From a virus: 37,083 nucleotides of DNA. Where the stretch lies: the IMG/VR virus record IMGVR_UViG_3300025168_000251, positions 1 through 37,083 of that record, one strand, 5' to 3'. The notes under the pieces are model-generated. The model did not search any database, was not told where the DNA came from, and saw nothing but the letters and a program-made list of their open reading frames with translations. The first letter of the stretch is position 1; every line of letters begins with the position of its first letter. The translations under genes and the position numbers were made by a program. Shown here piece by piece: positions 15,801 to 26,200 of this stretch.

Positions 15801-17917
15801 TATACCTCTACTTCTTCGCCTGTTTGAGCATTAGTTAAACTACCATCAGATTGTATATTATTTTCTGCAGCTTTTCCATCTCCTGTAAATGATAGTTGGC
15901 AACCTCCACCAGTTCTACCAGCTGTTCTCTTGGTTCTAAAAGTTATTGAATAATCATCTGGGTTGTTTGTTCCCTTACTAGTGACAAACTGTGGTTTATT
16001 ATCCTTGTCATAGAATTGTTTATTGTGCTCTAACTCTAACAAAGTTTTATTTGTTCTAATATTATTTGCAATTTCAATTGCTGATAAGAGAGCTTCTACT
16101 TTTACACCGGCTTTTTGTACCAAATTTTTAGCGTTATTTTCACCAATTAGTGCAGATGCATGCTCCAATGTTATTATTTTTCCTAATCGTTTTTTATACT
16201 TATCTTCAAACTTTGCCAATTCCTTACCAAACTTTTTCCAATACTGTTCTTTATCGGCTGGTTTAGAATCTGCTACTTCTTTTTTGATTCTGTCTATTTC
16301 CTCCATATATTCAGATGTTATTTCAGATATTTTCTCTGTTTCTTCATTTGAAAATGTAGTACCTAAGTTTACTTCGTCTAGTGTTGTTTTAATAAAGTTT
16401 GTTGTTTTTTTCTTTGTTTCTGCTTTATTTTCACCCTTTATTAATTTATCACTAATAAGTAGTGTGTGGTCTTTTTCGCCAAGATATTGTCCTTGATTAT
16501 TTTGTTTTTCCGGGTCTGGGTGTAATTCACATATAGTCTTAGAATTTGCTGGACAACCATATATCCTACCTTTTTTTCCAAATTTACAACTTATTAATGA
16601 AACTCTTTCAGCTGTACCACCCTTTATTTTATCGCCAGCTGGGAAGTTTCCTGCAGAAGGTAGATAAACTTCTTCACCATTTGCTAATTCTTGTTCATAT
16701 AAATTATTTTCTGCTATTTGTTTTAAAATTGAAGAAGCAACCTCAGGATCAGATTCATGTAATTCTACCATTAAATCATTATAGCTATTAGCAATAGCTT
16801 CTTTGGCTTCTTTGCTTGGTATTTTTATATTTTTTAAAACATTTTCTAGATTTTGTTGGTGTTTTTCTAGTGAATTTGCAACTGATTCGTCAAGATTACC
16901 AGCATCTGCTTGTTTTTTTGCAACATTGATTGTGTTTTGCAGTGATGGGCTTCTAAAACTTTGAGCCAAATAGTCTGTTGAATGCTCACTACTTGGCATT
17001 TTAACACTACCATCTTTATTTTTAACAGCATATATACCATGTAACCCACCTCTTATTTTTTGTAATATTGGATGAGTTTTGAAATAATTAGTAACTGGAT
17101 CGTCACTATCCTTTTTAGGTTTAACAATATTTTCATCACCTAAATCTGGTTTTGCAGCTGAAGATAATTCTAACTTAACAGACTTGGCATTAAATTGTCT
17201 CAATTCAACTAAAGACTCCATTTTTTGGACTAAAGCTTCTGTACTGTTTGTTCCATTACCAAGTATTTTTTTACCTCCTCCTAACTTATTAAGGTATGCT
17301 TTTCTTTTGCCTGACTTTGGCATTGCATTTGCTGAAAAACCAGTTTTGTCAACTAGCCATTGCGCTGCAGCAGTTTGTTCATCTTTAGATGCAGTTTCGT
17401 CAAATAAAACTTTAATTTTTTTAGATGCTTTTTTTACTAATTCTGACTGGCTGTCAGTTAAACCATCAACTCTGTTGTTTATCCTTGTTTCAAAATCATC
17501 AATTACTTTTTTATTTTCTTTGGAAGATTTTTCTGAGCCTTGTTTAGCTTTTATCTTATCTGTTTCTTTAGTCTTATATAAACTTGCACCTTTTACTGGT
17601 TCTTTAGAATCTTTTTTATTTAGATCAGATTGGTCTTTATCTAAGGGTTCAGCGGTTCCATCATCTATAGCTTTTTCCATATTTTCTTTGGATTTGAAAA
17701 CTACTATTTTTCCAGAGTCTGAAGTAGACTTAGCTTTATATGTTTTTTCTTCTGTTAGTTGAGAAATATATGCTTGGATAAAATCTTCAGAATACTTGTA
17801 TTGCCTTAGAACGGTTTCTAATACCCTTACATGAGAGCGTTTTTTTGGGTCTGGCATGCCATCATTTACTCGCCATGACCACTCTCTAACTAAATTGTCT
17901 ATAAATAAATTTTTCAT
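15800..17917 (-). CDS. Large probable virion structural protein (705 aa)
   Basis: The N-terminus (FIDNLVREWSWRVNDGMPDP, then an HVRVLETVLRQY helix) looks like a short attachment segment seen in T4-like marine phage virion proteins, from memory rather than a search. Residues about 55-200 are a Lys/Asp/Glu/Ser-rich, probably disordered linker. The second half contains EVYLPSAGNFPAGDKI, a Cys-containing KFGKKGRIYGCPANSKTICELHP segment and long helices. The C-terminus has a TKRTAGRTGGGCQLSFTGD glycine-rich turn. Ribosome site GAAGG 7 bases before the ATG and a late-like motif upstream support late expression. It could instead be an internal or injected protein. Confidence 0.6.
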   Translation of the reverse strand: MKNLFIDNLVREWSWRVNDGMPDPKKRSHVRVLETVLRQYKYSEDFIQAYISQLTEEKTYKAKSTSDSGKIVVFKSKENMEKAIDDGTAEPLDKDQSDLNKKDSKEPVKGASLYKTKETDKIKAKQGSEKSSKENKKVIDDFETRINNRVDGLTDSQSELVKKASKKIKVLFDETASKDEQTAAAQWLVDKTGFSANAMPKSGKRKAYLNKLGGGKKILGNGTNSTEALVQKMESLVELRQFNAKSVKLELSSAAKPDLGDENIVKPKKDSDDPVTNYFKTHPILQKIRGGLHGIYAVKNKDGSVKMPSSEHSTDYLAQSFRSPSLQNTINVAKKQADAGNLDESVANSLEKHQQNLENVLKNIKIPSKEAKEAIANSYNDLMVELHESDPEVASSILKQIAENNLYEQELANGEEVYLPSAGNFPAGDKIKGGTAERVSLISCKFGKKGRIYGCPANSKTICELHPDPEKQNNQGQYLGEKDHTLLISDKLIKGENKAETKKKTTNFIKTTLDEVNLGTTFSNEETEKISEITSEYMEEIDRIKKEVADSKPADKEQYWKKFGKELAKFEDKYKKRLGKIITLEHASALIGENNAKNLVQKAGVKVEALLSAIEIANNIRTNKTLLELEHNKQFYDKDNKPQFVTSKGTNNPDDYSITFRTKRTAGRTGGGCQLSFTGDGKAAENNIQSDGSLTNAQTGEEVEV

Positions 17918-17932
17918 ATAATAACCTTCAAT

Positions 17933-17943
17933 CTATAAATATC
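17933..17943 (-). promoter_or_regulatory. Late-promoter-like motif upstream of the 705-aa gene
   Basis: Minus strand GATATTTATAG, 15 bases before the ATG, overlapping the end of the polymerase gene. Shares GATATTTATA with the elements at 30896 and 32632. Confidence 0.4.
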
Positions 17944-19255
17944 ATGAAAACCTATAAGAAACATCTTTTAAGTCACCATAATTACTACCAAAGCTTATCC
18001 TAGTAGGATATTTCATTGCAGCCTTTATTTTTAAAATTAACTCTTTACCCTCTGACATATCAAAATCAAAGGTAAAACTGTCATAAGTATATAGTATGAA
18101 CTTGCTATTATAATCATTTAAAACCTTTATTACACGTTCCATAGCTTCAGAATTTAATTCTGTTTCAGCTGATTGGATGTAGTAGTTAAACAACTTTTGC
18201 GGATTCATTTCACCAATAGTTGATTGATATACTTTTCTATTATATAAGTATGTTTTATAATGGTTTTTTAACTTCCATTCTTTCCAAAATTTATAAATAA
18301 ATTCATTTACTTTATTAAAAAAGGGTATTTCTAAAAATTCTTTAGGAATTCCACCATATAGTAGTTGAAAACTTATTTGTTTGGCCTCTGAATATTGTTT
18401 TTTAGTAAGTTTATCTGTTGCAAAGTACTGTTTTCCAAGATATTCATGAATAGATTCATTAGGCAAGTCATATCCAATAATATCTCCTATTATTCTAAGA
18501 TGATATGCGTCATAATCTAGCTCTAATATTCCTCCACCGTTAAATCTACTGATATATTTATTTCTAGTACCGTCAGACTTATTTAAGGCAGCATAATTTA
18601 TTTTATTAAACGTATTACTTGGTCTTCCTGTTAAAGTGTACGTATTATAATTGCAATATTCATAACCATTACCAGTATATAAACCAGAAGATTCTATACT
18701 ATTTAAACTATTTAAAAAGCCACTTATTTTTTTATACCCAGATGATTTTACTCCACCTGTTGGCATTTGTTCTATATCTATAATATCTATAAGTTTATCT
18801 TCTAAAGATTGGCAGTATTCTATATGCTTTGTTATTGGTATAAATTCATTAATATTTTTCTTTTTCCAATACATAGAATATAATTTATTATGGGCGGCCG
18901 TATAGTCTTGATTTATTTTTTTACCAGAGTTAAAATATACCATTGAATTACAACAATGTGTATTTTTAAGGTTAAAATTATGATTAAATGTTTTAATATC
19001 ATGTACATATTTTTTATGCGGGGTATCAATTGCACCTGTAATTTCTTTAAGTGTAAATGTTTTTATTGCATCTGTATGTTTTATTGGTATATAATATTTT
19101 TGCACATTATTTAACATGGAAACATAAATACCAGTTAAGTTAGAACATCTAGGGTGACTAGAATGATCTGAGGGTATTGGTATGAGTATAATATCTGATT
19201 CTTTGCACTGGTGAGTGAATTCAGTAAATTGTAGTATTGTATCAATAATTATCAT
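17942..19255 (-). CDS. Short family A (Pol I-like) DNA polymerase
   Basis: 437 aa. Polymerase motifs in order: TGRPSNTFNKINYAAL (template/primer region), motif A LELDYDAYHLR near 244-254 with the metal-binding Asp, motif B EAKQISFQLLYGG near 289-301 with the conserved Lys and Phe, and motif C LYTYDSFTFDF near 386-396. Motif C has Asp but Ser where most family A enzymes have Glu (HDE becomes YDS), and motif B lacks the usual Arg. The N-terminal 130 residues show no DxE exonuclease motif, so proofreading is not evident. T4 itself uses a family B polymerase; this could be a replacement replicase or an accessory repair enzyme. It lies between virion genes, with a promoter core 5 bases upstream. 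Confidence 0.82.
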   Translation of the reverse strand: MIIIDTILQFTEFTHQCKESDIILIPIPSDHSSHPRCSNLTGIYVSMLNNVQKYYIPIKHTDAIKTFTLKEITGAIDTPHKKYVHDIKTFNHNFNLKNTHCCNSMVYFNSGKKINQDYTAAHNKLYSMYWKKKNINEFIPITKHIEYCQSLEDKLIDIIDIEQMPTGGVKSSGYKKISGFLNSLNSIESSGLYTGNGYEYCNYNTYTLTGRPSNTFNKINYAALNKSDGTRNKYISRFNGGGILELDYDAYHLRIIGDIIGYDLPNESIHEYLGKQYFATDKLTKKQYSEAKQISFQLLYGGIPKEFLEIPFFNKVNEFIYKFWKEWKLKNHYKTYLYNRKVYQSTIGEMNPQKLFNYYIQSAETELNSEAMERVIKVLNDYNSKFILYTYDSFTFDFDMSEGKELILKIKAAMKYPTRISFGSNYGDLKDVSYRFS

Positions 19256-19274
19256 TAGTATAATATAATAAAAA
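19256..19274 (-). promoter_or_regulatory. Promoter-like core upstream of the polymerase gene
   Basis: Minus strand TTTTTATTATATTATACTA runs straight into the ATG. It shares TTTTTATTATATTA with the elements upstream of gp32 and the ThyA-family gene, but not their upstream block. Confidence 0.35.
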
Positions 19275-19292
19275 ATATTGAATCGGTGAAAT

Positions 19293-20111
19293 TTATACTA
19301 AAGAATTATATGTTTTTGAGTCTGTGTTGATTATTTTTTCTTCTTCTGATAAAGAATCATTATTGAATACTGTTCTACTCATAGGATATAAGTAGTTATG
19401 TGGTTCAGATGTGTGAGATGCTCCTTCCATTGGTCTATTTGTATGTACATGATATTTTCCAATAAATTCTTCTCCAGTAACAGTTTGAAACTGGTCTCCA
19501 GGGCTAAACAAATTAGATTGTTCTCGTGGATTGGCATATTCTAAAGAATCTGATAGGTATTCAGTTAAACCAGGCATTTTTGATTCAGCCTTTAACAATG
19601 ATTCATTATTTGTTGGAATTATTCCGTGCTCAACAATTACATTCTTATGTAAAATATTAAATATTGGTCCTGCAATTTTCCATTCTAAGGAAGCCATAGT
19701 ATATAGTTCGTGATGGGGATTTGATTTTTTAGCTAATCTCTTATAAAGATCTTTATCTATTTCAAAAATTTGCTGTGTATTTTCTTGTCTTGCAAAATAT
19801 CTCATAAAAAATCCGGCATCTTCGTCTTTTTGCGTTAATGTTGCACCAATAGATATAATTCCAGGAAATGATTTTGCAAATGTTGGTTGTAGTTTATTAT
19901 ATAAAAAAACATTTCTATCATATACTATTTTTCTTAATTTAGTTGAAGGCGTAGAAGGGGTTGCACCAACATAAGGCCTACCTTTTTTAGTATGGTATGG
20001 ACCAATATAAAAATTTGGCTTTTCTGTTTTATCCTTAGGTGAAAAAAGTTGAAACTCTCCACCCTTAGTATATAAATCAGTTACTATTTCTTCTTGCCTA
20101 AATATTTTCAT
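19293..20111 (-). CDS. Probable virion structural protein with duplicated YIGxYH motif
   Basis: 272 aa. Two copies of one motif flank a middle domain: residues 17-59 (GGEFQ ... FYIGPYHTKKGRPYVGATP) and 205-242 (GDQFQ ... FIGKYHVHTNRPMEGASHT). This duplicated Tyr-His-Gly motif suggests two similar assembly or binding modules at either end. The start of the 1179-aa protein (FYTKNGSEF) echoes DLYTKGGEF here. It follows the hub-like gene by 6 bases, which places it in the tail/baseplate block. Exact location in the virion is unknown. Confidence 0.65.
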   Translation of the reverse strand: MKIFRQEEIVTDLYTKGGEFQLFSPKDKTEKPNFYIGPYHTKKGRPYVGATPSTPSTKLRKIVYDRNVFLYNKLQPTFAKSFPGIISIGATLTQKDEDAGFFMRYFARQENTQQIFEIDKDLYKRLAKKSNPHHELYTMASLEWKIAGPIFNILHKNVIVEHGIIPTNNESLLKAESKMPGLTEYLSDSLEYANPREQSNLFSPGDQFQTVTGEEFIGKYHVHTNRPMEGASHTSEPHNYLYPMSRTVFNNDSLSEEEKIINTDSKTYNSLV

Positions 20112-20117
20112 ATTTTA

Positions 20118-22919
20118 TTACCCTTGCTCATCTTCTATATTATCTTCTATTTCATAAATAATTTCCTGTTTTAGTGATTCTTGGTCAGCTAAGTTCCATC
20201 CACCAGAAATTTGTTCTTGCATGTATATTCCATCTTTAGGTGTCCAAAATCCTTCAATAAAGTCTTCAGTATATCCTCTTTGGATTTTCCACTCTCTTTC
20301 ACCTGATACCTGTCTTCCGTCGGTTTCTGTGTATGTATATTGGTATGTACCGGATTCTAGCTCACTACCACCTTCCCATCCAGTAGCTGGTGGTTCTGGA
20401 TCTGGATCTGGTTCAGCTGGTGGGGGTGGAGTTGGTTCTACTGTTGGTTCTGTTTCTTCTTCAGGTATTTCTTCTACTTCAGGAGCAGGGGGTTCAACTT
20501 CAGGTTTTGGTTTTGGTTTAGATTTTTGTATTGTACTTTTTTCAGGTGGGGTTTTATCTTCTAGCAGTGTTTTGGCTACTGAACCTTGTCTCATTATTGA
20601 TCCTAATTCTACTTTCCAACCTGATGAATCTACTGTATGGTCAACACTAGTTATTGTAAAACCTGTTTCACCATATCTTGGTGGTAAATAGTCAATTGTT
20701 ATAGGGTAACCCCAAACTATACCACTCATTCCGTCTAAAGTTATTCCTAATTCAATTGGAAGAGTAATTCCTGCACTAAGTGTATTCAGTGCATGTTTAC
20801 TTTCATCTTCTGCAGCAGATCCTAGTTCTACCATTTTTCTAACTGCACTAGTTGCAGATTCTATTTGTTCTGTTTCAACGTTATCTGCTAGATCTATTCT
20901 AGCCTCTTTATATGAATCTCTAATTTTTTGAGCAGCTGCTAGTAAATCTTCTTCTGAATTACCACATCCATCTACATCTTTATTTACCTTGGTTCTCATT
21001 ATCATATTTTGATGGTCCATATCAACTACTTCAGCATTAAATAAATTCCAAGAAGAAGTTTTTTCTTTACCCATTTCATGGGAATTTTTTGCTGAGTTAG
21101 TACCATACATAACCATTGCAGCTATTTTGCCACTTAACTTTGTTTCTATTTTAATATCTCTAGCAATTGAGTTTTGGCCAACTGCTGGTATTTCAGGAAC
21201 AATTACTTCTTCTTCATCATCTTCTTCTAGATTTGCATCTACTATTCTTAATATTGCGGGAACATCAGGATCTTCTATCATTTGTAAGTCCCACATATCT
21301 GAGCATGCTTCATTTACTGAATCTAGTATTTTATTTATAAATGCATCTAGATATTCACATTCCTTTAATGTGTTTTCAACAAATCTAACATTTAATAATA
21401 TATTAGAAAGCATTCCATATTTTTTTTCTCCAGTGTCAAATATTAATCCTGAAGAAGTAAGTGGTTCTACTGTTTTTGCTGAGATGTTATCATCGTCTGG
21501 TAATATAGAGCCAAGGGCACCTGCAGTAGCGTCTGTGATTGAAGATACTACTGAGGCTCCAGTGTCTTTTACTTTTGACCACCATCCTTTTTCTTCCTTT
21601 GTTTCATCAGCACCCTTTTTAGAGTTAGCAGCCGCCTTTGTTTGTTTTTTTCTTTGAAAATCTTTTGCAAAGTTTGGGTCTTCTTCGTAACCATCCCAAT
21701 GTGCTTGTCCTGGCAATACACAAACCATAGGGTTAGAAGATATTAATGATGGGTGGTTTTGAAGCATTGTTCCTCTACTATCAAGAGAACCAATACCACT
21801 AGCGCGCCGTTCAACTAAGTGTGGCATGAATTTTTTTGTTTCTTTATATATTTTATTCCAAGCTGATTCATTGCCTTCAGTGTCACTAAGTTTATCAGAT
21901 TCTTTTCCTGTACAACACTTTTCTCCTTCTCCACTTTCTGGTTCTTCAGAAACTTCAGGTATAAGAGATTGGTTAACTATAATTTCTTCAAAATAATCCC
22001 AAGTCATATAATATGACAAATCTTCGTTGTAGCTTGTTTCATCATCATCATCACCTTCTTCTTCTCCTTCTGGTATATCTTTATCAAACTCTATAGGGCA
22101 CCCAACGAAAGCCATGCCTCCATCTACACTTGGTACCTCATGAGCCTCACCAGATACCTGTTTTTCATATAGGAACTTACAAACATTTACACTATTTGGG
22201 TTAAATGTTACTGCCTCTGAAGTATCAGTTTCAGCATTTGCATCATCGCTATCTGTACAGTTATTGGATTTTGAAGTTGTTGAAGTTGGAACAGACATTA
22301 AAACAGTACCCATAGAAATTAATGTTACTTCACAATCAAATCCACCATTAGCATTTATTGACCATGAAAAATTAGAAACTTTTCCTTTCATTGCATCATA
22401 ATTAAATTTTGAAGATATTTGATATGCTTTTAGTTTTTCTGTAAATTTGCATAATGATCCTTTCATTTCATCAAAACCAAAGCCTTCAGTTATAGGTGTA
22501 CCATCACTTCTTGTAGACCAACCCCATTCTAATACTTGATATGTACCAAGAGTCATAAATAATGGTTCTATAAATTTTAGTTGCTCTATTGACCAAACAT
22601 TAAATGAAACAGTTGCTTTTCGTAGTGCACCTGCTTGTCCTTGGTCTTTTATCGATAAACTAGTTATACCTGGCATAGGTTCAGCCCTGTTATCTAATTG
22701 ATATGATGTTTTTAGTGTGTTTAGGTTAGATGAAAATAATTGATACTTTTCCCTTAATGTTTCATCACCATTAACTTTACAATTTGATGTTAATTTTATC
22801 CACGGCATTCTTCCATGTGTCCATTCATTATAAGTATCAGGAATTATGCTTGCACGCGTCATCAACTCATTTATGGCCCCATCTGGCCATTTTCTATTAA
22901 AAAAACTTTTTGCACCCAT
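20118..22919 (-). CDS. Baseplate hub-like structural protein with Pro/Glu linker
   Basis: 933 aa. The N-terminal about 220 residues (MPWIKLTSNCKV, MPGITSLSIKDQGQAGALRKATVSFNVW, LGTYQVLEWGWS) look like a tail/baseplate domain. Acidic low-complexity segments follow. Residues about 735-777 (PITIDYLPPRYGETGFTITSVDHTVDSSGWKVEL) resemble the closing domain of gp27/late-control-D-type hub proteins, where an H-t-i...W pattern ends the barrel. A Pro/Glu-rich linker at about 793-848 leads to a small C-terminal beta domain with EREWKIQRGY. The gp53-like gene overlaps its start as TAATG. Hub assignment is by motif and context only. Confidence 0.6.
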   Translation of the reverse strand: MGAKSFFNRKWPDGAINELMTRASIIPDTYNEWTHGRMPWIKLTSNCKVNGDETLREKYQLFSSNLNTLKTSYQLDNRAEPMPGITSLSIKDQGQAGALRKATVSFNVWSIEQLKFIEPLFMTLGTYQVLEWGWSTRSDGTPITEGFGFDEMKGSLCKFTEKLKAYQISSKFNYDAMKGKVSNFSWSINANGGFDCEVTLISMGTVLMSVPTSTTSKSNNCTDSDDANAETDTSEAVTFNPNSVNVCKFLYEKQVSGEAHEVPSVDGGMAFVGCPIEFDKDIPEGEEEGDDDDETSYNEDLSYYMTWDYFEEIIVNQSLIPEVSEEPESGEGEKCCTGKESDKLSDTEGNESAWNKIYKETKKFMPHLVERRASGIGSLDSRGTMLQNHPSLISSNPMVCVLPGQAHWDGYEEDPNFAKDFQRKKQTKAAANSKKGADETKEEKGWWSKVKDTGASVVSSITDATAGALGSILPDDDNISAKTVEPLTSSGLIFDTGEKKYGMLSNILLNVRFVENTLKECEYLDAFINKILDSVNEACSDMWDLQMIEDPDVPAILRIVDANLEEDDEEEVIVPEIPAVGQNSIARDIKIETKLSGKIAAMVMYGTNSAKNSHEMGKEKTSSWNLFNAEVVDMDHQNMIMRTKVNKDVDGCGNSEEDLLAAAQKIRDSYKEARIDLADNVETEQIESATSAVRKMVELGSAAEDESKHALNTLSAGITLPIELGITLDGMSGIVWGYPITIDYLPPRYGETGFTITSVDHTVDSSGWKVELGSIMRQGSVAKTLLEDKTPPEKSTIQKSKPKPKPEVEPPAPEVEEIPEEETEPTVEPTPPPPAEPDPDPEPPATGWEGGSELESGTYQYTYTETDGRQVSGEREWKIQRGYTEDFIEGFWTPKDGIYMQEQISGGWNLADQESLKQEIIYEIEDNIEDEQG

Positions 22920-23230
22920 TAAATTTTCCTTTTTCGCAAACCTTCATTAAATGTTCTAAGTATTTCTGATGTTTCCATAGGAATTCTTAGTTGTATACCT
23001 CCTTTAACAGCCATTGTACCATGACCTAAGTCATTTGCTTGTGCTATTATCCACCATAAAGTTACGTCTTTATAAAATTCACTAGCTAATAAATCTAGCC
23101 TATCACCTGCTCTAGATTCAACATATAAATCGCTTGATCGTCTTTCTATTTTTGGATATAATATAGTACTATAAAATGTTCTACCTGTTATAGGGTCTTT
23201 TCTTTTTTTATTTATTTCATGTCTTTTCAT
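22919..23230 (-). CDS. 53: LysM-like baseplate protein (T4 gp53-like)
   Basis: 103 aa. Residues about 37-84 form a LysM-type repeat: SRAGDRLDLLASEFYKDVTLWWIIAQAN, then a loop ending GIQLRIP. The same arrangement is found in T4 gp53 and P2 gpX-type tail proteins, where it helps assemble the baseplate. The N-terminal segment is basic and strand-like. It sits between the 1179-aa tail protein and the hub-like gene, as expected for a baseplate operon, and its stop overlaps the next start. Confidence 0.7.
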   Translation of the reverse strand: MKRHEINKKRKDPITGRTFYSTILYPKIERRSSDLYVESRAGDRLDLLASEFYKDVTLWWIIAQANDLGHGTMAVKGGIQLRIPMETSEILRTFNEGLRKRKI

Positions 23231-23239
23231 AACTTATTC

Positions 23240-26200
23240 CTAATCTTGTGGGCTATATACTCCAGCTGGAGAAAAGTCTCTAGAAATTGCACCAAAATAA
23301 TTAGCATCTCTAGAAAATAAAGCTTGAGTTACTGCGTCATCGCTGTTTTTTGCGTCTGCAAATAATATTTTTCCTCCTATTGACAATTCAAGATGGTGAG
23401 GAAGTTGTCTACCATCCGCTAGTTCCCATGGAGATCCATCACTTGGCTTCATACTAAAACTATCTATAATCATTGGTATAGCAACAAACCAATCTCCTAA
23501 TGTAAATTTCAACATTGGGGCCTTTGGTAATCCACCAATGTATTCTGGGGAAATTAATTGGATAAACCTATTTAATCTTTTGTAATTTGCAATTAACTCT
23601 TCCCTAGTTCCTGCAGCTATTTTTAAGTCAAAGGATATATCTCTATCCATTGATTGAAATAAATATGTTGGAGTTGTTCTACCAACATACGTAACATCTT
23701 GCCAACTAGGATTAACATTATCTGAAAAATTATTTAGATATGCCCTAAATTGTAAGGTTTCAGCTTCATCATTATCTGGGGATATTGTTTGGAATTTTAC
23801 TCTAATTAAATCATCAAATTCAGGATTATAGTCTGGATTTTCTGCATCAGATAAATCTACAGAGTTATCATGAAGGCCGGTTGATATTGAATTTTCCCAG
23901 CTGCTTCTGTCAATTGATGAACCTGCAGGTGAACCGTCTGATCCGTCACTTAATCTTGTTAGTCTACCATAATCTGCTCCAAATCTTGTTGCTCTATCTA
24001 AACCTTGCCAAGGTAACGCATTTGGATCACCATCATTTGGTCTTTCAAAATTCTTATTTGTTCCATCTAATAATTCTCTGAAATCCATTAATTTATGGCC
24101 AGTTCTATCTACCGGTATTTTGCCGTATATAAGGGTTTCATATTTTCTTAACGTTGCATCTTGGGAAATTTCACCAGTAGGATCTTCTTCTTCTGTAATT
24201 TTAGCATTTTTATCTGGTGAATTAATTTCTTCAAAGCTTGCCTCATCAAATTTTTGTACTATTGGAGATTGAAAACCTCCTTCAAGGTCTAACATTCCAT
24301 CAAAAGTAGCTGGACCATTATAATTACCATAAGTTTGATGTTTGTTGTGTACACCTACATCGTCAAATGCTGTTTCATTATTAATGTAGAAAGTATTAAG
24401 ATCTGTACCGTCTATAGATCCATCAGGTAATCCTTCATTTAATATTGCCAATTTAGATTTAAACGGATTACCTGGGCCGGTGTCGGTCATTCTATCATAT
24501 GCTAATGAAGGAGCACCTTCTTCTCCAGGAACGTTAGCTAAAGTACTTAAATTACCACCGTATTGATCGCTATATCTTGTACCATCATCACTTGTATAAT
24601 ATGTTTTAGCTACTGATGGATTTGTATCAACTGCTTGTCCCATTTCTTGGTTAAATAGGACATCTCGGCCACTTTTTGTTAGCATTTTAGAATCTGAATA
24701 TGTTCCACCTGTTTCTAAATGTTGGCCAATTCCTATTCCTGCAGTAGACCTATATATTGAAGTTCCACCTATACCATATACTGAATGTGGTCCTAGAAAA
24801 CCTTTATCAGATAATCTAGTTATTTTTACCTTGGTCATTCCTCTAAAGGCACCAGGAATATTGTTTGATATAGTACTTCCAATATTTTGACTTATGTCAG
24901 TAAAACTACTAAGTAAACTTGCATTTGATTCAGGACTATCATCACCAGTCACACCAAATAATCCTGATTTTAAGTCTGTTGCTAAAAATACTAGTCTTGA
25001 ATTACTTCTAGGACTACCATCACCCATAGGTGTTTCATCTGATGGAGCAGACGATGGTACTTTTGAATCTAGTCCGCCAGTATCTATTTTTAAATCTTTT
25101 GCAGCTGCTTTACCTACTCCAGCAGAAGCTAATCCACCAGCTAGTTCAGCTGAAAAGACATTATCTTCATATCTTGAATTGCCCTTAAGTGTTCCATTTA
25201 ATGGTCCTAATCCATGTCTTACTAAATGTATACCTACTGCATTTGTTAATGTTTGTGCTAAAGTAGATAGCGCTAAAGGGTATACCCTATTAGAACCTAA
25301 TCCAAGTATATTATCTGTTTGTACCTTTGGGTTTGTTAATTGTAGTCCAACTTCTTTAAGTATAAATAATAAACCTTTTGGGCTTATTAAAAATTTACCA
25401 ATTCTGGCTGCGTCAAAAAGAGAACGATTAATTGCAGTTCCAACCCCACCTCTTATTAAATCTATACCAAACTTTGGACCAGGACCATCACTAAATAAAC
25501 TCCAATTAGAACCAATATCTCTTAATATAAACGGTTGATCTGTTGCATTTCCCCAAGAACCAAAGTTTGAAGATTCTTTTCTAAGATCAGTTGTTCCTTT
25601 TCCTGGTATTGAAGTGTATAGATTATTAACCTTATCAGCCCATTTACCTGTTAATTTTATATCACCGCCATTTGCATTATTACTATATCTATGTTGTTTT
25701 GCATCTATGTTTGTGTCTAATCCAGGACCTGATCTAGCCAAAACTGAAAATTCCTGTTGGGATCCGACATTTACAGTAGACATCATTAAACTATTAAAAT
25801 TATAGCTACCGTTTGGAAAAGTTTGGTCTATTGGATAAGTATATTTGTTCCCATTATCTTCTCCTTCTTCCATTCCAATAAAACTACTAACTCCACCCTT
25901 ATATTGTCCTTTATCATATTTTATAAAACCAGTAGCTGCCTTGTCTTCAATATTATTTTCTGCTCCAGTTACTTTATCATTATACATTGTTCTTGTCCAA
26001 GCGTATGTACTACCCGGGTTATCCGTGTTCATTGAAAATTGCATAGTTCCTGGAGTACCACTTACACCTGTAAAATCTGATGGACCATAGTGTCCTTTAT
26101 TTGTAATAAATCCAGACATATCTATATCTGCTATTCCATTACGTATTTTTAGTTGTGTAGATATTTTTTTGCTTTGAAATTCATCACCAGAAACACCAAC

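Noticed and set aside
24894-25538. Long plus-strand open frame (214 codons) opposite the 1179-aa tail protein gene
   Set aside because: Antisense shadow; its composition mirrors the codon bias of the real gene and it has no ribosome site or domain.
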